Shown here piece after piece: positions 8,827 through 18,304 of a stretch of 30,709 nt of DNA; positions within the stretch are counted from its first letter, which is position 1, and every line of letters begins with the position of its first letter. The position numbers and the translations under genes are program-made. The stretch lies in assembly GCA_000151295.1 (NCBI GenBank), contig GG745340.1:995729-1026437 (forward strand), in the 5' to 3' direction. The DNA comes from Allomyces macrogynus ATCC 38327. Lineage: Eukaryota > Blastocladiomycota > Blastocladiomycetes > Blastocladiales > Blastocladiaceae. A model generated the notes under the pieces. It did no database searches and had not been told where the DNA came from. It worked only from the letters and a program-made list of their open reading frames with translations.

Positions 8827-9462
8827 ATGCTTCTTCAGCTCTTTCGCTCGCACACATTGCTTCTCGCTCCTCGGACCCTGCTTCACCAAATCATGACGGC
8901 CGCGACCAACGCTCCGACCGTACCGACCCCGGCCTCCACTCCCGCTAAGGCCACCACCCCTGCAACCACGACAAGCGCGACACCTGCAACCGCCGCGACC
9001 ACCACCTCGGCGAACGCGGCACCCGCCACGACGCCGACTGCTGCACCCGAACCTGGCACCAAGTGCTCCAAGTCCAAGTCGCGCCGCGCCGCTGCACCCG
9101 CCATTGACCCGCTCGCTGGCCTCGACGTGCGCGTCGGCCGCATTCTTTCCGCCGAACCCTACCCCGAAGCCCGGCGGCCCGCCATCAAGCTGCGCGTCGA
9201 CTTTGGCCCCGAAATCGGCATCAAGAAATCATCAGCGCAAATCACGGCGCATTACGCACTCGAAGACGGGCTGACGCCCAATGAGGAGAAGCTCGTGGGC
9301 ACACTCGTGCTCGGCGTGGTCAACTTGCCGCCGCGCCAGATTGGCAAGTTTATGAGCGAGGTGCTTGTGCTGGGCGTGCCCGGTGGCGATGGCGTCGTGC
9401 TCGTGCGCCCAGACCCGGCGGTCGTCGGTGTGGATGTGCAGCCGGGGGCGAAACTGTATTGA
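8827..9462 (+). CDS. csaA: CsaA-type tRNA-binding-domain protein with N-terminal extension
   Basis: Single exon, 211 residues from ATG 8827 or 189 from ATG 8893. The C-terminal half (from about residue 94) is a tRNA-binding OB-fold of the bacterial CsaA type: GLDVRVGRILSAEPYPEARR, AIKLRVDFGPEIGIKKSSAQIT, VVNLPPRQIGKFMSEVLVLG and GAKLY are CsaA landmarks, not those of Arc1 or EMAP-II. CsaA proteins bind tRNA or act as export chaperones as homodimers. Relative to bacterial CsaA there is an insert of several residues before VGTLVLGVVN. The N-terminus carries a Thr/Ala/Pro-rich linker and a basic patch (KCSKSKSRR). The first 22 residues (Leu/Arg/His-rich, no acids) look like a mitochondrial presequence, so two start sites may give two destinations. 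Confidence 0.85.
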   Translation: MLLQLFRSHTLLLAPRTLLHQIMTAATNAPTVPTPASTPAKATTPATTTSATPATAATTTSANAAPATTPTAAPEPGTKCSKSKSRRAAAPAIDPLAGLDVRVGRILSAEPYPEARRPAIKLRVDFGPEIGIKKSSAQITAHYALEDGLTPNEEKLVGTLVLGVVNLPPRQIGKFMSEVLVLGVPGGDGVVLVRPDPAVVGVDVQPGAKLY

Positions 9463-10014
9463 TTTGAATGAGAGATCCCAGATTGTTGCATCCTTGAGCT
9501 CATGTTACCCCGCAGGACCGACCGTCTGCGTTCATTCCATCGCAGTCGTCGACGGCACGGCCACGCAATTGCACAAATTAGGCCCTGCGCGTGCTCTCTT
9601 CCAAGGACGCACTCGTGCGCTTGCCCTCCGTAGGTACCACACCGTGCTGACGGATTGCATCCGCTCTGCGGCAGGGGAGCTGGTCAACTGCTGCGGTGGT
9701 CTGCGGTGGGGACACCCCGTCACTGGCCTGTCACAGCAATCCATCTCTTTGCCCAGCGGCCGCCTCGGACGACATCGTCGTCCCGTTCTTTGCCAGATCA
9801 CCATCCCGCCGCTCTCGAATTGCTCTCCGCTCAATTGAACCAACTTTGCCCGAGGCGCTGCAGTCGGCTGTAATCGATTTGCTCGTCTCGCTTGACCCGC
9901 TCGGCCCGCGCACCGCTTCCGCTCCGCCGGCCGCAACGACCCTTTCGACCGCGCTGGGCCTCGTCCCGTGCCCGCACCCGTCCACTTTGCGACCCCACTC
10001 GTAACCTCGTGATC
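9463..10014. other. Spacer between the CsaA-like gene and MCM5
   Basis: No gene recognised. Both strands are open for up to about 100-200 codons in places, but the translations look like GC-rich noise (Arg/Pro/Cys-rich, no domain). It presumably holds the MCM5 promoter; no MluI cell-cycle box (ACGCGT) was seen. Confidence 0.45.
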
Positions 10015-12762
10015 ATGGCCGCTGCGTTCGGCTGGGACCAAGGCGCTATCTTTTCGACGGCCGTGGCCGACGCCAACGCGCAGGGCAACTCGGCCGAGTC
10101 GTTCTTGACGTTCCAAAACCAATTCTACGACTTTATTCAAAAATGCAACATTCAGGGCAACTTCATCTACCGGTGAGTTGCGCTCTCTTCGCCTGTCGTC
10201 GCTGTTCTCGTGTGCCGCGGCTGACGCGAATGGCGGGGGTGCGATTTAGCGACCAGCTGCACCAGAACCTCATGATGAAGAAGCACTTTCTCGAGGTGCA
10301 TCTCGACCACGTCTACGCGTTCCACTCGGATCTCGCCGACCGATTGAAGAAGGCGCCGTCGGAGATGTTGCCGCTGGTGCGTTTTCGATGGTGTTCGATT
10401 TGTCATGTCCGCACGAACTGATCACTGTTCGTTGAAACCCTTTAGTTTGAAACGGCCGCGCAACGCAGCGCAAAACGCATCCTGTTTGCCAATGCCGCCG
10501 CCGTCGACGAACAGGACGCGCCGCCCATTCAAATCACGCTCAAGTCGTCCGACTCGGTCACGTCGATTCGCGACATGAACGTGCGTCGTCACCACCCTCT
10601 GTGTGTGTGCACCCGACAGCGACCAACATACCGATGTGGACCTTCGTCTAGGCGACCTACATTGGCAAGCTCGTCCGCATCACGGGTATCGTGATTGGCG
10701 CATCGACCTTGACCGCCAAGGCCACGTCCGTGCACCTCATGTGCCGGTCGTGCCGCTATGTCAAGGTGCTGCCCGTCACGTCTGGGTTCTCGGGGTTGCA
10801 AATGCCGCGCACGTGCGATGGGTACGATTGTTCGCCCCAATCTGCCCGTCGTCTTGACTTGGCGCTGACGACAAGAACGAATCTAGCCCTGCCCTGCCAG
10901 GAGCACCAAAGGACTGCCCCATGGACCCATTCATCATCGTCCACGACAAGTGCAAGTTTGTCGACCAGCAGTCGATCAAGCTGCAGGAGGCGCCCGACAT
11001 TGTGCCAGTCGGTGAGCTGCCGCGGCACATTTTGATGAGCGCCGACCGGTGCGTTGGCTCTCGCATTGACCACCCTTCTTCTCGCCCCTAACCCGTCGCT
11101 CTGTGACCGCAACAGCCAAATGGTCAACAAGGTCATGCCCGGCACGCGCGCGACCATCATGGGCATCTACTCGGTGATCAACCACAAGGAAGCACGGTCC
11201 GAGCGCACGCGCGGCGGCGTCGCGATCCGCACGGCCTACCTGCGCGTCGTCGGGCTCGAAGTGCACCAGGACCAGTCTAACCGCAACGCGGCCGTCTTCT
11301 CGCCAGAGGAAGAGGAGCAGTTTGTGACCATTGCCCGGCGCCCCGGGTTCTATGAGGAATTTGCCAAGTCGATTGCGCCGTCAATTTTCGGCCACGCCGA
11401 CGTGAAAAAGGCGGTCGCGTGCCTGCTCTTTGGCGGGTCGCGCAAGCGGCTCGCTGACGGGATGCGGCTGCGCGGCGATATCAACGTCCTCCTCCTCGGT
11501 GATCCGGGTGTCGCCAAGTCGCAGTTGCTCAAGTTTGTCGAGCGGGTCGCGCCGATCGCCGTGTATACGTCGGGGAAGGGGTCGAGTGCGGCCGGTTTGA
11601 CGGCGTCGGTCATTCGGGATCCGGGATCGCGCGAGTTTTACCTCGAGGGCGGCGCCATGGTGTTGGCCGACGGTGGGGTCGTGTGCATTGACGAGTTTGA
11701 CAAGATGCGCGACGAGGACCGCGTTGCGATTCACGAGGCCATGGAGCAACAAACGATTTCGATTGCGAAAGCCGGGATCACGACCATGTTGAATTCGCGC
11801 ACGTCAGTGCTGGCCGCGGCGAACCCCGTGTTTGGCCGGTACGATGACTTGAAGACGCCCGGCGAGGTACGTTTTTTGCTTGCGTCTGCGTGCTGACGAT
11901 TCGAAAGCGAGACTGACTATCTTCGATTGACGTTGGTAGAACATTGACTTCCAAAGCACGATTCTGTCGCGCTTCGACATGATCTTCATTCTCAAGGACG
12001 CGCACGACGAGGCGAGCGACCAGCGGATCGCGCGGCACGTCATGGGGATCCACCGGCAAAACGTGACCGAGGACCTCAACCAGGTCGACTTTGACATGCA
12101 CACGATGCGGCGGTACATTACATACGCACGGAGGTTCGTACAGCTTGGCTTGTGCCTTCTGCGCCGAGATCTCGAAACTGACCACGGTGGCCATGATAGT
12201 CGATGCTCACCACGATTGGGCGAAGAGGCGGCCGAGAGGTTGTCCTCCTACTTTGTCCGGATCCGCAGCGAAGTGCGCGCACTCGAGCAAAAGACTGGGT
12301 CGCGCGCGGCCGTGCCGATTACCGTTCGGTACGATTCATTTCACCATCCTCTGCTCACCGGTTCGCGACCACTCACCCTCCCTCCTCGCCAGCCAACTCG
12401 AAGCCGTCATCCGCATCTCCGAATCGCTCGCCAAGATGACTCTTTCCCCGACCGTCCGCGAAGGCCACGTCGACGAGGCCATTCGGCTCTTCCAACTGTC
12501 AACCATGCACGCAGTTGAGTCCGGGTCGGTCGTCGACGACATGAGTATGGGCGCGTTGCGGTCCGAGATTCGCCAGGTCGAGGACGAAATTGTCGCGCGG
12601 CTGCCAATCGGGTCGCAGACGTCGGTCGCTGCCATGCTCAATGATTTCACAGCGCGTGGGATGACCGACGCGGCCGTGCACCGCGCGGTGCGCATCTTGG
12701 CCGACCGCGGGACGCTCCAGTTCCGGCACCAGCGGCGCGTGATTTATCGGTCGGGCGCGTAG
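10015..12762 (+). CDS. MCM5: MCM5, subunit of the MCM2-7 replicative helicase (9 exons)
   Basis: Exons 10015-10172, 10250-10376, 10446-10580, 10652-10821, 10887-11048, 11116-11866, 11940-12133, 12200-12328, 12393-12762 give 731 residues, close to the usual 730-775. The N-terminal domain shows the MCM5-type FIYRDQLHQNL and [11 protein letters not shown], and a zinc-binding set starting CRSC near residue 171. The AAA+ module has Walker A GDPGVAKS (about 379), Walker [11 protein letters not shown] (about 439), and the arginine finger LSRFD (about 511). [20 protein letters not shown] and the C-terminal [19 protein letters not shown] plus [12 protein letters not shown] distinguish MCM5 from its paralogues. 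A winged-helix-like C-terminus follows. Introns are 64-77 nt; several have a GCTGAC branch-like site. The protein loads on origins and unwinds DNA in the nucleus. Confidence 0.96.
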
Positions 12763-13090
12763 GTGAGAATGGTGGGCGTGGATGGGACTGGAGGGCGCGA
12801 ATCTTGAATAGCGATCGCTGGTCTGTGATTGGTTTCTCGCTGTCAAGTTGCCGAAAGGCATGGATTTGGGATCACAAAAGTCCCTCGGACGGATCCGGCA
12901 CACGATCAGACGCCATCAAACACGATCAAACTTGAACACACCATCAACTTGTCTTGACCTCCACGCTCTCTCGCCGTTCATTGCCGCGCGCAGCACCTCC
13001 AACTTGCTGCAACCCGCTCGCCAGCGCGACTCGACGTGCCCGCAAGCGGCTCCCGGTCGTTCCAAGCCCGCTCTCGATCAACCTTCTATC
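12763..13090. other. Spacer between MCM5 and the acidic orphan gene
   Basis: No gene recognised. The frame of the next gene is open here back to beyond an ATG at 12860, which would add 77 basic, Arg/Ser/Pro-rich residues. I regard this as 5' UTR. Two imperfect copies of CACGATCA(G/A)AC-like sequence occur at 12900-12930. Confidence 0.4.
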
Positions 13091-13768
13091 ATGTCTGGCT
13101 TGCCCCCATTCAACCCGGCCGACTTTGGCCTCGGCGGCGACAAGGGCCCCCGCACGAGCGGCACCGCCGCCGATTGGGACCGCGCCTTCGAGTCCGCTTC
13201 TTCCAGCGCGTCCGCTTCCCTCCGCGCCCCCATCGACCCAGTCGCCGTGGCCCACCAGCGCGCCACGTCCGAGGACACGTTCCGCGCCTTCGCCGAGGAC
13301 GGCGCCGCCGTCCTGGCCGTCCTGCACGCCGACTCCGACCCGGTCTTCCAACTCAACTTTGAAATGGCCGCGCCACTCGATGACGTTGACAATTACGACG
13401 AGGCCGCGATGCGCGCCGCGTGGCAACTCCCGCCGACGCCCGTCTCGCGCGTTACGGTCCCCGAGGGGCCGATGGATGCGTGGGCGCGGGAGTATTTGTT
13501 GGCGGATGGCGAGGCCGTTGCGGCGTACTTGACGTCCGGCGCGTACCTGGATGAGGTCTGGGGGCTGGAAGCGGTTGATGCGTGGGAGCGCGCGATTGAT
13601 GGGTGGGCGCCGCCCGTGCGGCCGAAGGTGGAGGAGGCGGAGGATCGCACTGTGGAGACGGAGGCGCGTACGGCGCGTGCTGTGGACCGGTTGCGCGTGC
13701 TTGTTGGGCAGTTGCGGTTCAGTCCAGCGCGAGTAGTGGGGAAAGGCGAGCCTGGAAGCGATTTGTAG
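13091..13768 (+). CDS. Hypothetical acidic protein with two WxxxF/Y-type motifs and a C-terminal coiled coil, 225 residues
   Basis: Family not recognised. The single exon begins at ATG 13091 (MSGLPPFNPADFGLGG). Visible elements are WDRAF at residues 29-33 and WAREY at 131-135, both resembling the Trp-xxx-aromatic pentapeptides by which peroxisomal import receptors (PEX5, PEX20 group) bind PEX14. A Ser/Ala linker lies at 35-45, an Asp/Glu-rich middle follows, and a probable coiled coil of about 35 residues (EEAEDRTVETEARTARAVDRL) sits near the C-terminus. The protein has no Cys, so the conserved N-terminal Cys of PEX5/PEX20 is absent. There are no membrane segments or signal peptide. The peroxisomal link is therefore only a suggestion. 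It is convergent with the lipase gene, 146 bases away. Confidence 0.6.
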   Translation: MSGLPPFNPADFGLGGDKGPRTSGTAADWDRAFESASSSASASLRAPIDPVAVAHQRATSEDTFRAFAEDGAAVLAVLHADSDPVFQLNFEMAAPLDDVDNYDEAAMRAAWQLPPTPVSRVTVPEGPMDAWAREYLLADGEAVAAYLTSGAYLDEVWGLEAVDAWERAIDGWAPPVRPKVEEAEDRTVETEARTARAVDRLRVLVGQLRFSPARVVGKGEPGSDL

Positions 13769-13914
13769 AGCGCGATTTTGTTATGTGGTTCAACAACAGC
13801 ATGACCAATGTAGACGCATTTTGAAATGGACAACGGACAGGAGGAGGAGAAGGGGTGGAAAGGAAGCGTGCAACCAATGCAATGATCTTATCCCAAAATT
13901 TTGGCTTCCCCACT

Positions 13915-15709
13915 TCAGCTCTCGGAAAACGGCGACGGCACATCAAACTTTTCCTTGTACCATGCCCACCCGAGCACGACGTCCGGGTGCGTCTGGTCCT
14001 CGTCAAGCACATCATTGACCACTTGCCGCAAATCGTCCTTGCTGTCCTCGTCGTCCGCGGCCTCGGGTGCAAACCCAACGTGTTCAGGGTTCACGGCGTG
14101 CGGGTCCTGCAGCAGCCCGTAGTACTCGGGCGCGGCGAGCGGGATCCCGCATCGCGTCATGAACGACGCGGCCATGGCCGTGTGCAGCTGCAGTGCGCGC
14201 ACCGGGTCCATGGGCCCGGCCATCTTGGCCTTGCCGAGCAGCCCCTTGCCGACGAGCATGACAAAATCGCTGTGGTTCTGGTGCGCGGTGCCGATGGTCG
14301 TCACAACCGGGTCCGGGCATTGCGGCGACTGGTACTGCTTCGACAGCGCGTAAATATCGTGCATCGCCTCGACATTGTGCGGCCAGTGGAACGTCTCCGT
14401 CGACGCCGAGAGCAGCGGCACGTCGACCCCCTTCTTCTTGTCGACGGCAAACAGCCACGGGTCCATGACATACCCGGCCTTGAAATCCATCTGCGCGTCG
14501 CCGTGATTCATGCCCGCCTCGCGATCCGCGCGCTGCTGCTGCAGGACCGCGACCGACGTGCCGCCGCCAAACGAGTGCCCCGCCATCATCATCTGTCCGA
14601 GATCCATTCGCCCGGCGAGCGCGCGCCACGGATGCATTTTGTCGTCGAGCTGGTTCGCGGGGGACTCGCCGCGCGCCCACTGCCGCACGAGCGCGAGCGC
14701 CGCGCGCACTTCCACGACGCGGTGGTGCACCTGGTTGATGCGCAGCACGCGGTTCTCCTCGCCCGTGACCCCGATCCGCTGGTACGCGTGCTCCACCTGC
14801 TGTCGCTCGACCGACCGCGATGCCGACCCGTCGCGGTGCTCGATCGCGACCACCACAGCACCGCGCGACGCCAATTCACCGCAAACGTAGCTGTAGGTGC
14901 CCTTGGTCCCGCCAAGACCGTGCGAGAAGATGATCACGGGGAACTGCGCCGGGACCGGCGGGATCGGGGCCGCCGTGGGCGGCGGCTCGTGCACGTGCGG
15001 GAGAACGTGCGCGGCGTCGACGGGCCCGGGCGCCAGGACGGGCGCGTTCTCGTATGCGGGCAGCCGCGCCGTGCAGAACATGGCGCCAAACGTGGCCTTG
15101 GAAATCCACCTGGTGGATGGCGACGTGATGATGAGCTCGTTGATGCAAACCGCACAACCACATGCCAGGGAGAGACGCAACTTACTTTGGCATCCGGATA
15201 AAGTCGCCGTATCCGACCCCTTCGTAATTCCCAAGCCATTTCGGTCGCTTATACGGCGTCCCCTCGTGGCCCTGCGGCAAATGGTGCCCGTATGTGGCCA
15301 CCTCGGCCTCAAGTTCCGGCGCGACCACTTCCGGGTCGGCCGGGTAGAAGACGCGCACGAGCAGTGACTGCACGTCCGTCACGAGCGCATCGCCAAACTG
15401 GGCACGTAGCGCCGAGTCGGGCGCCAGCGCCGACTCCCACTCGAAATCGTAGACGCCGACGGGGTACGGGCCCGTGTACGACGAGAAATGCGGCAGGAGG
15501 CGCTGATACCATGCGCGTGGCGGGTGCGCCGGGTCGCGGCCCGCGCGAATGTGGAGCAATGAACGACGCCGGCCGAGCGACGTCGTGCTTGACCGGTACG
15601 CGCCGGGGAGAGTGCTCGTGTACTCGGTCGGTGCCGAGGCGATCGAGGCGCGGTCGGACGAGCCGGAGCTCGTGCTGGGCGCGGTACCGGGGGCCGTCAC
15701 GTTGACCAT
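13915..15709 (-). CDS. Platelet-activating factor acetylhydrolase-like phospholipase (PAF-AH, group VII/VIII type; 2 exons)
   Basis: Minus-strand exons 15709-15186 and 15109-13915 encode 572 residues; the intron is 76 nt with a canonical GTAAGT donor. This alpha/beta hydrolase family cleaves short or oxidised acyl chains from the sn-2 position of phospholipids. Landmarks: SSYTGPYPVGVYDFEW and LLVRVFYPAD near the N-terminus, FPVIIFSHGLGGTKGTYS (oxyanion region), the nucleophile elbow GHSFGGG with Ser near residue 354, the Asp in VMDPWLF, and the His in AHQNHSDF. The N-terminal 60 residues are Ser/Thr/Arg-rich, with no clear signal peptide, suggesting an intracellular enzyme. The C-terminal stretch is acidic (APEAADDEDSKDD). 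The long open frame on the opposite strand is a shadow of this gene. Confidence 0.9.
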
Positions 15710-16302
15710 TGTGCTGGTGAGCCGTTGAACGAGGAGAATCGGGGCAGGGCGGGTTGCGCGCTGGCGGCAGAGAATGAAGAGGTAGTCGCGCGTCGCAGGT
15801 GCTGCAGCTTGGAGCGACGCGTGCAGCGGTATTTTCGAAAACGTGGAGCGGGAAGCCCGAGCAGTCGTCGAGCTTCACGGCAACGACGTGGTTGGTAGGC
15901 GGTTTATGGTCTGGTCGTGGAGAGAGCGAGCTGCCCGTTGCTGAAGTTGCTGAGCGCTGCCGTCGTTGTCGCCGTTGTCGATGCCGTTGGTCAGTTGGAG
16001 GAGAGAGAGAGAAAAGACCCCTCCAGCTTGATTCGTCGGCCCTCCCGTCGGCGTCGCCATTGCTGATCAGCCGTTGCCTTCTTGGATGCACGCGCGTGTT
16101 GTTTGGTGGGCTTACTGGTGGTCGATCCCTGTTGCGGGGAGATCTGCGTGCATGGATCGCTCGGCAGCGTAGGCATCCGAAAGGGCCCGTCGGCCGACGT
16201 TTGCATGTCCAAAGTGCTGACTTCAGCTCCGAGCCGATCCCGAACCGACCAGCCCGACCGAAATCGACAGACGTCTCTGCATCGATATAGACAGATTATC
16301 GT
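15710..16302. other. Spacer between MPP alpha and the PAF-AH-like gene
   Basis: Both neighbours run on the minus strand, so this holds the PAF-AH promoter and the MPP alpha 3' flank. A short GAGAGAGAGA tract is at about 16002-16012. Nothing else recognised. Confidence 0.45.
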
Positions 16303-17787
16303 TTATTTCCAACTGTACCACTTTTTACGACCCGTCGTGGCCGTGCCCGCGCGGTACGCCTCCAGCGTCGCCTCGGCGTCGGCCAGATCACTGAGCTCCT
16401 CGCCAATCGCGACACACGTCGGCCGATGGCTGGTCAGCTCGGTCGCGACGCGCACGAGATCGTCGTGACTCACACGGTCAATCTTGGCCACCAGTTCCGA
16501 GGGCTCGATGCGGCGGTTATCGGCCAACACCTGCCGCCCAACGTCCTCGAGCTGCACGACCTGCGACTCGAGGTGCATGAGCAGCGACGACTTAAGCTGG
16601 TTCTTGGCGCGCTGAATCTCGTGTGGCGTCAGGTCCTGCGACATGTGCAGCATTTCGCCGAACATCACGTTCAACATGTGCTTGTTGAACTCGGGCACGC
16701 ACGACCCGGCCATCGAAAACAGACTCGAGTCGAGGTAAGCCAAGTGCGTTGCCTGGCACGACTCGATCCACCGGTACCGGTTCAACACGTTCGTGTAGAG
16801 CCGCGAGTACATGCCCTTGCCGGGCCCACCCGCCGAAAAGGACCCGCCACCGCCCATGAGCAGCTGCAGCGTCGACAGCGGGAACATGTCGTCGTGCGTG
16901 TACCCGTGCGACGGGAACGCCGCGTAGACGTGCGTCAGCGGCGGCGTCGGATTCAGGTGCGTCGGCGGCGGTTTCGGGACCACGAGCTGCGACGAACCAC
17001 CGACATAGACGGCCGGATCGCGCTTGATGGGCGTGGCCGGTGCCGGTGGCGCTGCGCCAAAGTATTCCTCGGCGAGCTCCACGAGCCGCTCGTGCGGCAG
17101 CCCGACACCAGCGACCACCATCTTGTCGGCCGTGTAGAGCCGGTCGCGGAATCTACCAATCTTGGCCGCGTTCATGGCTTCGGCGCTGTCGGAGTCGGCA
17201 AGGACCGAGTTGCCGAGCCCTTGGCCGCCATAGGCGACCGCGTGCAGCATTTCCACGAGGTACGACTCGGGCCGCGCAGCCATGTGGTGGAGCTCAAACA
17301 AAATGCTCTCGCGCACGTGCTGCACCTCGTCGGGCGTGATGTTTGGGCGCAAAACCGTGTGCGCGAGCAGGTTCATGGCCGTCGGCACCTCGTGATGCAG
17401 CACCGCGCCCTGGTACATGATGGCCTCGCGCGTGGCCGTGCAGAAAATGTTGCCGCCGAGCTTGGAGATGGTCGACGTCATTTCCGGCTCGGAAATGTCG
17501 CCGGCGCTCTATTTGTTCGGTGCGTGGAGGTCAGTTTCCGGGAGGGACCTATCCAACCTCTCGGCAGCGGCACGAAAACCGGTGGACAATACCTTGAACG
17601 CGAGCCCCGACAGGAAATGCGACACGCCACGGTCGATTGGCAGCTCGTCGCGCGGTCCTGCATCCACGTAGACACCGACGGCGGCAAAGTGCGATGGTGC
17701 CACGGCAGGCGTGGCCACTCGCAGGCCATTGGCGAGCCGCGTGATTTGCGTCTTGGCCGCCCTTGTTAGACTTGCGACGGGCGACAT
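16303..17787 (-). CDS. MAS2: Mitochondrial processing peptidase, alpha subunit (2 exons)
   Basis: Minus-strand exons 17787-17593 and 17508-16303 give 466 residues. With the beta subunit, the protein cleaves presequences from imported proteins in the matrix. The decisive feature is the glycine-rich loop [20 protein letters not shown] (about residue 285), which binds substrate and is diagnostic of the alpha subunit. Other matches are [43 protein letters not shown] and LEDVGRQVL. The HxxEH zinc motif of the catalytic beta subunit is absent, as expected; the equivalent place reads [12 protein letters not shown]. The presequence is very short: only about 14 residues ([14 protein letters not shown]) precede the conserved domain, much as in yeast Mas2. 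The intron is 84 nt. ABCC transporter and this gene are divergent. Confidence 0.94.
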
Positions 17788-18304
17788 GCTGGTCAAGATG
17801 GTCGCTGGTCACGTCGATTTGGTGGGTGCTCGTGTGGTTTGCAGTCGACAATTTGCAGCTGGCGTTGGACTTGGTCGGCAAGCAAGCTGGCGACGAGATG
17901 CTCGCCAATCTGAATTTATTGCTGCTTTCGGCCAGTTGCGTCTTGATGCCGCGTCTTGGAAGGCCGTGGTCTGCTGGTACGCCGTTGATGTTGTCAGAGG
18001 AAGGAATGGTTGGTTGGTCGAAGGTGGTCGAGTTGGTTGATCAGCGGATGGGCAGGGACACGCCGCCATCACGTGTAGATGGCCAAGCCACGCGGTGCTC
18101 GTTACGTAACCTCATCGCGCCCAAATCAAACGCGGTCAGGTGCGTCGTCTCCAGCTCCTTGTCCCGCCGCACGCGGATGATCAGGCTGTCGCGATCGTCG
18201 AACTCTTCTCCTGGCCGTTCTCTCGCACGTTTTGGGCCTCGGCACTTGCTGAAACTCTGTCGCCGACGCTCTCCACCTCGCCGCTGATCTCTCACGCTGT
18301 CCTC
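17788..18304. other. Divergent promoter region (MPP alpha and ABCC transporter)
   Basis: 517 bases between two genes transcribed outwards. No TATA box or repeat recognised. Short open frames exist on both strands without family resemblance. Confidence 0.45.

Noticed and set aside
12860..13090. N-terminal extension of the acidic orphan protein from ATG 12860
   Set aside because: The 77 extra residues are Arg/Ser/Pro-rich, unlike the acidic body, and the ATG at 13091 starts a compact, well-biased frame; more likely 5' UTR.
13855..15201. 448-codon open frame on the plus strand
   Set aside because: It is antisense to the PAF-AH-like gene, which has catalytic motifs and a spliced full-length model. 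The plus-strand translation is Arg/His-rich with no domain, a usual shadow in GC-rich coding DNA.
16426..17769. 447-codon open frame on the plus strand
   Set aside because: Antisense shadow of MPP alpha; the translation is Arg/Val/His-rich without family resemblance.
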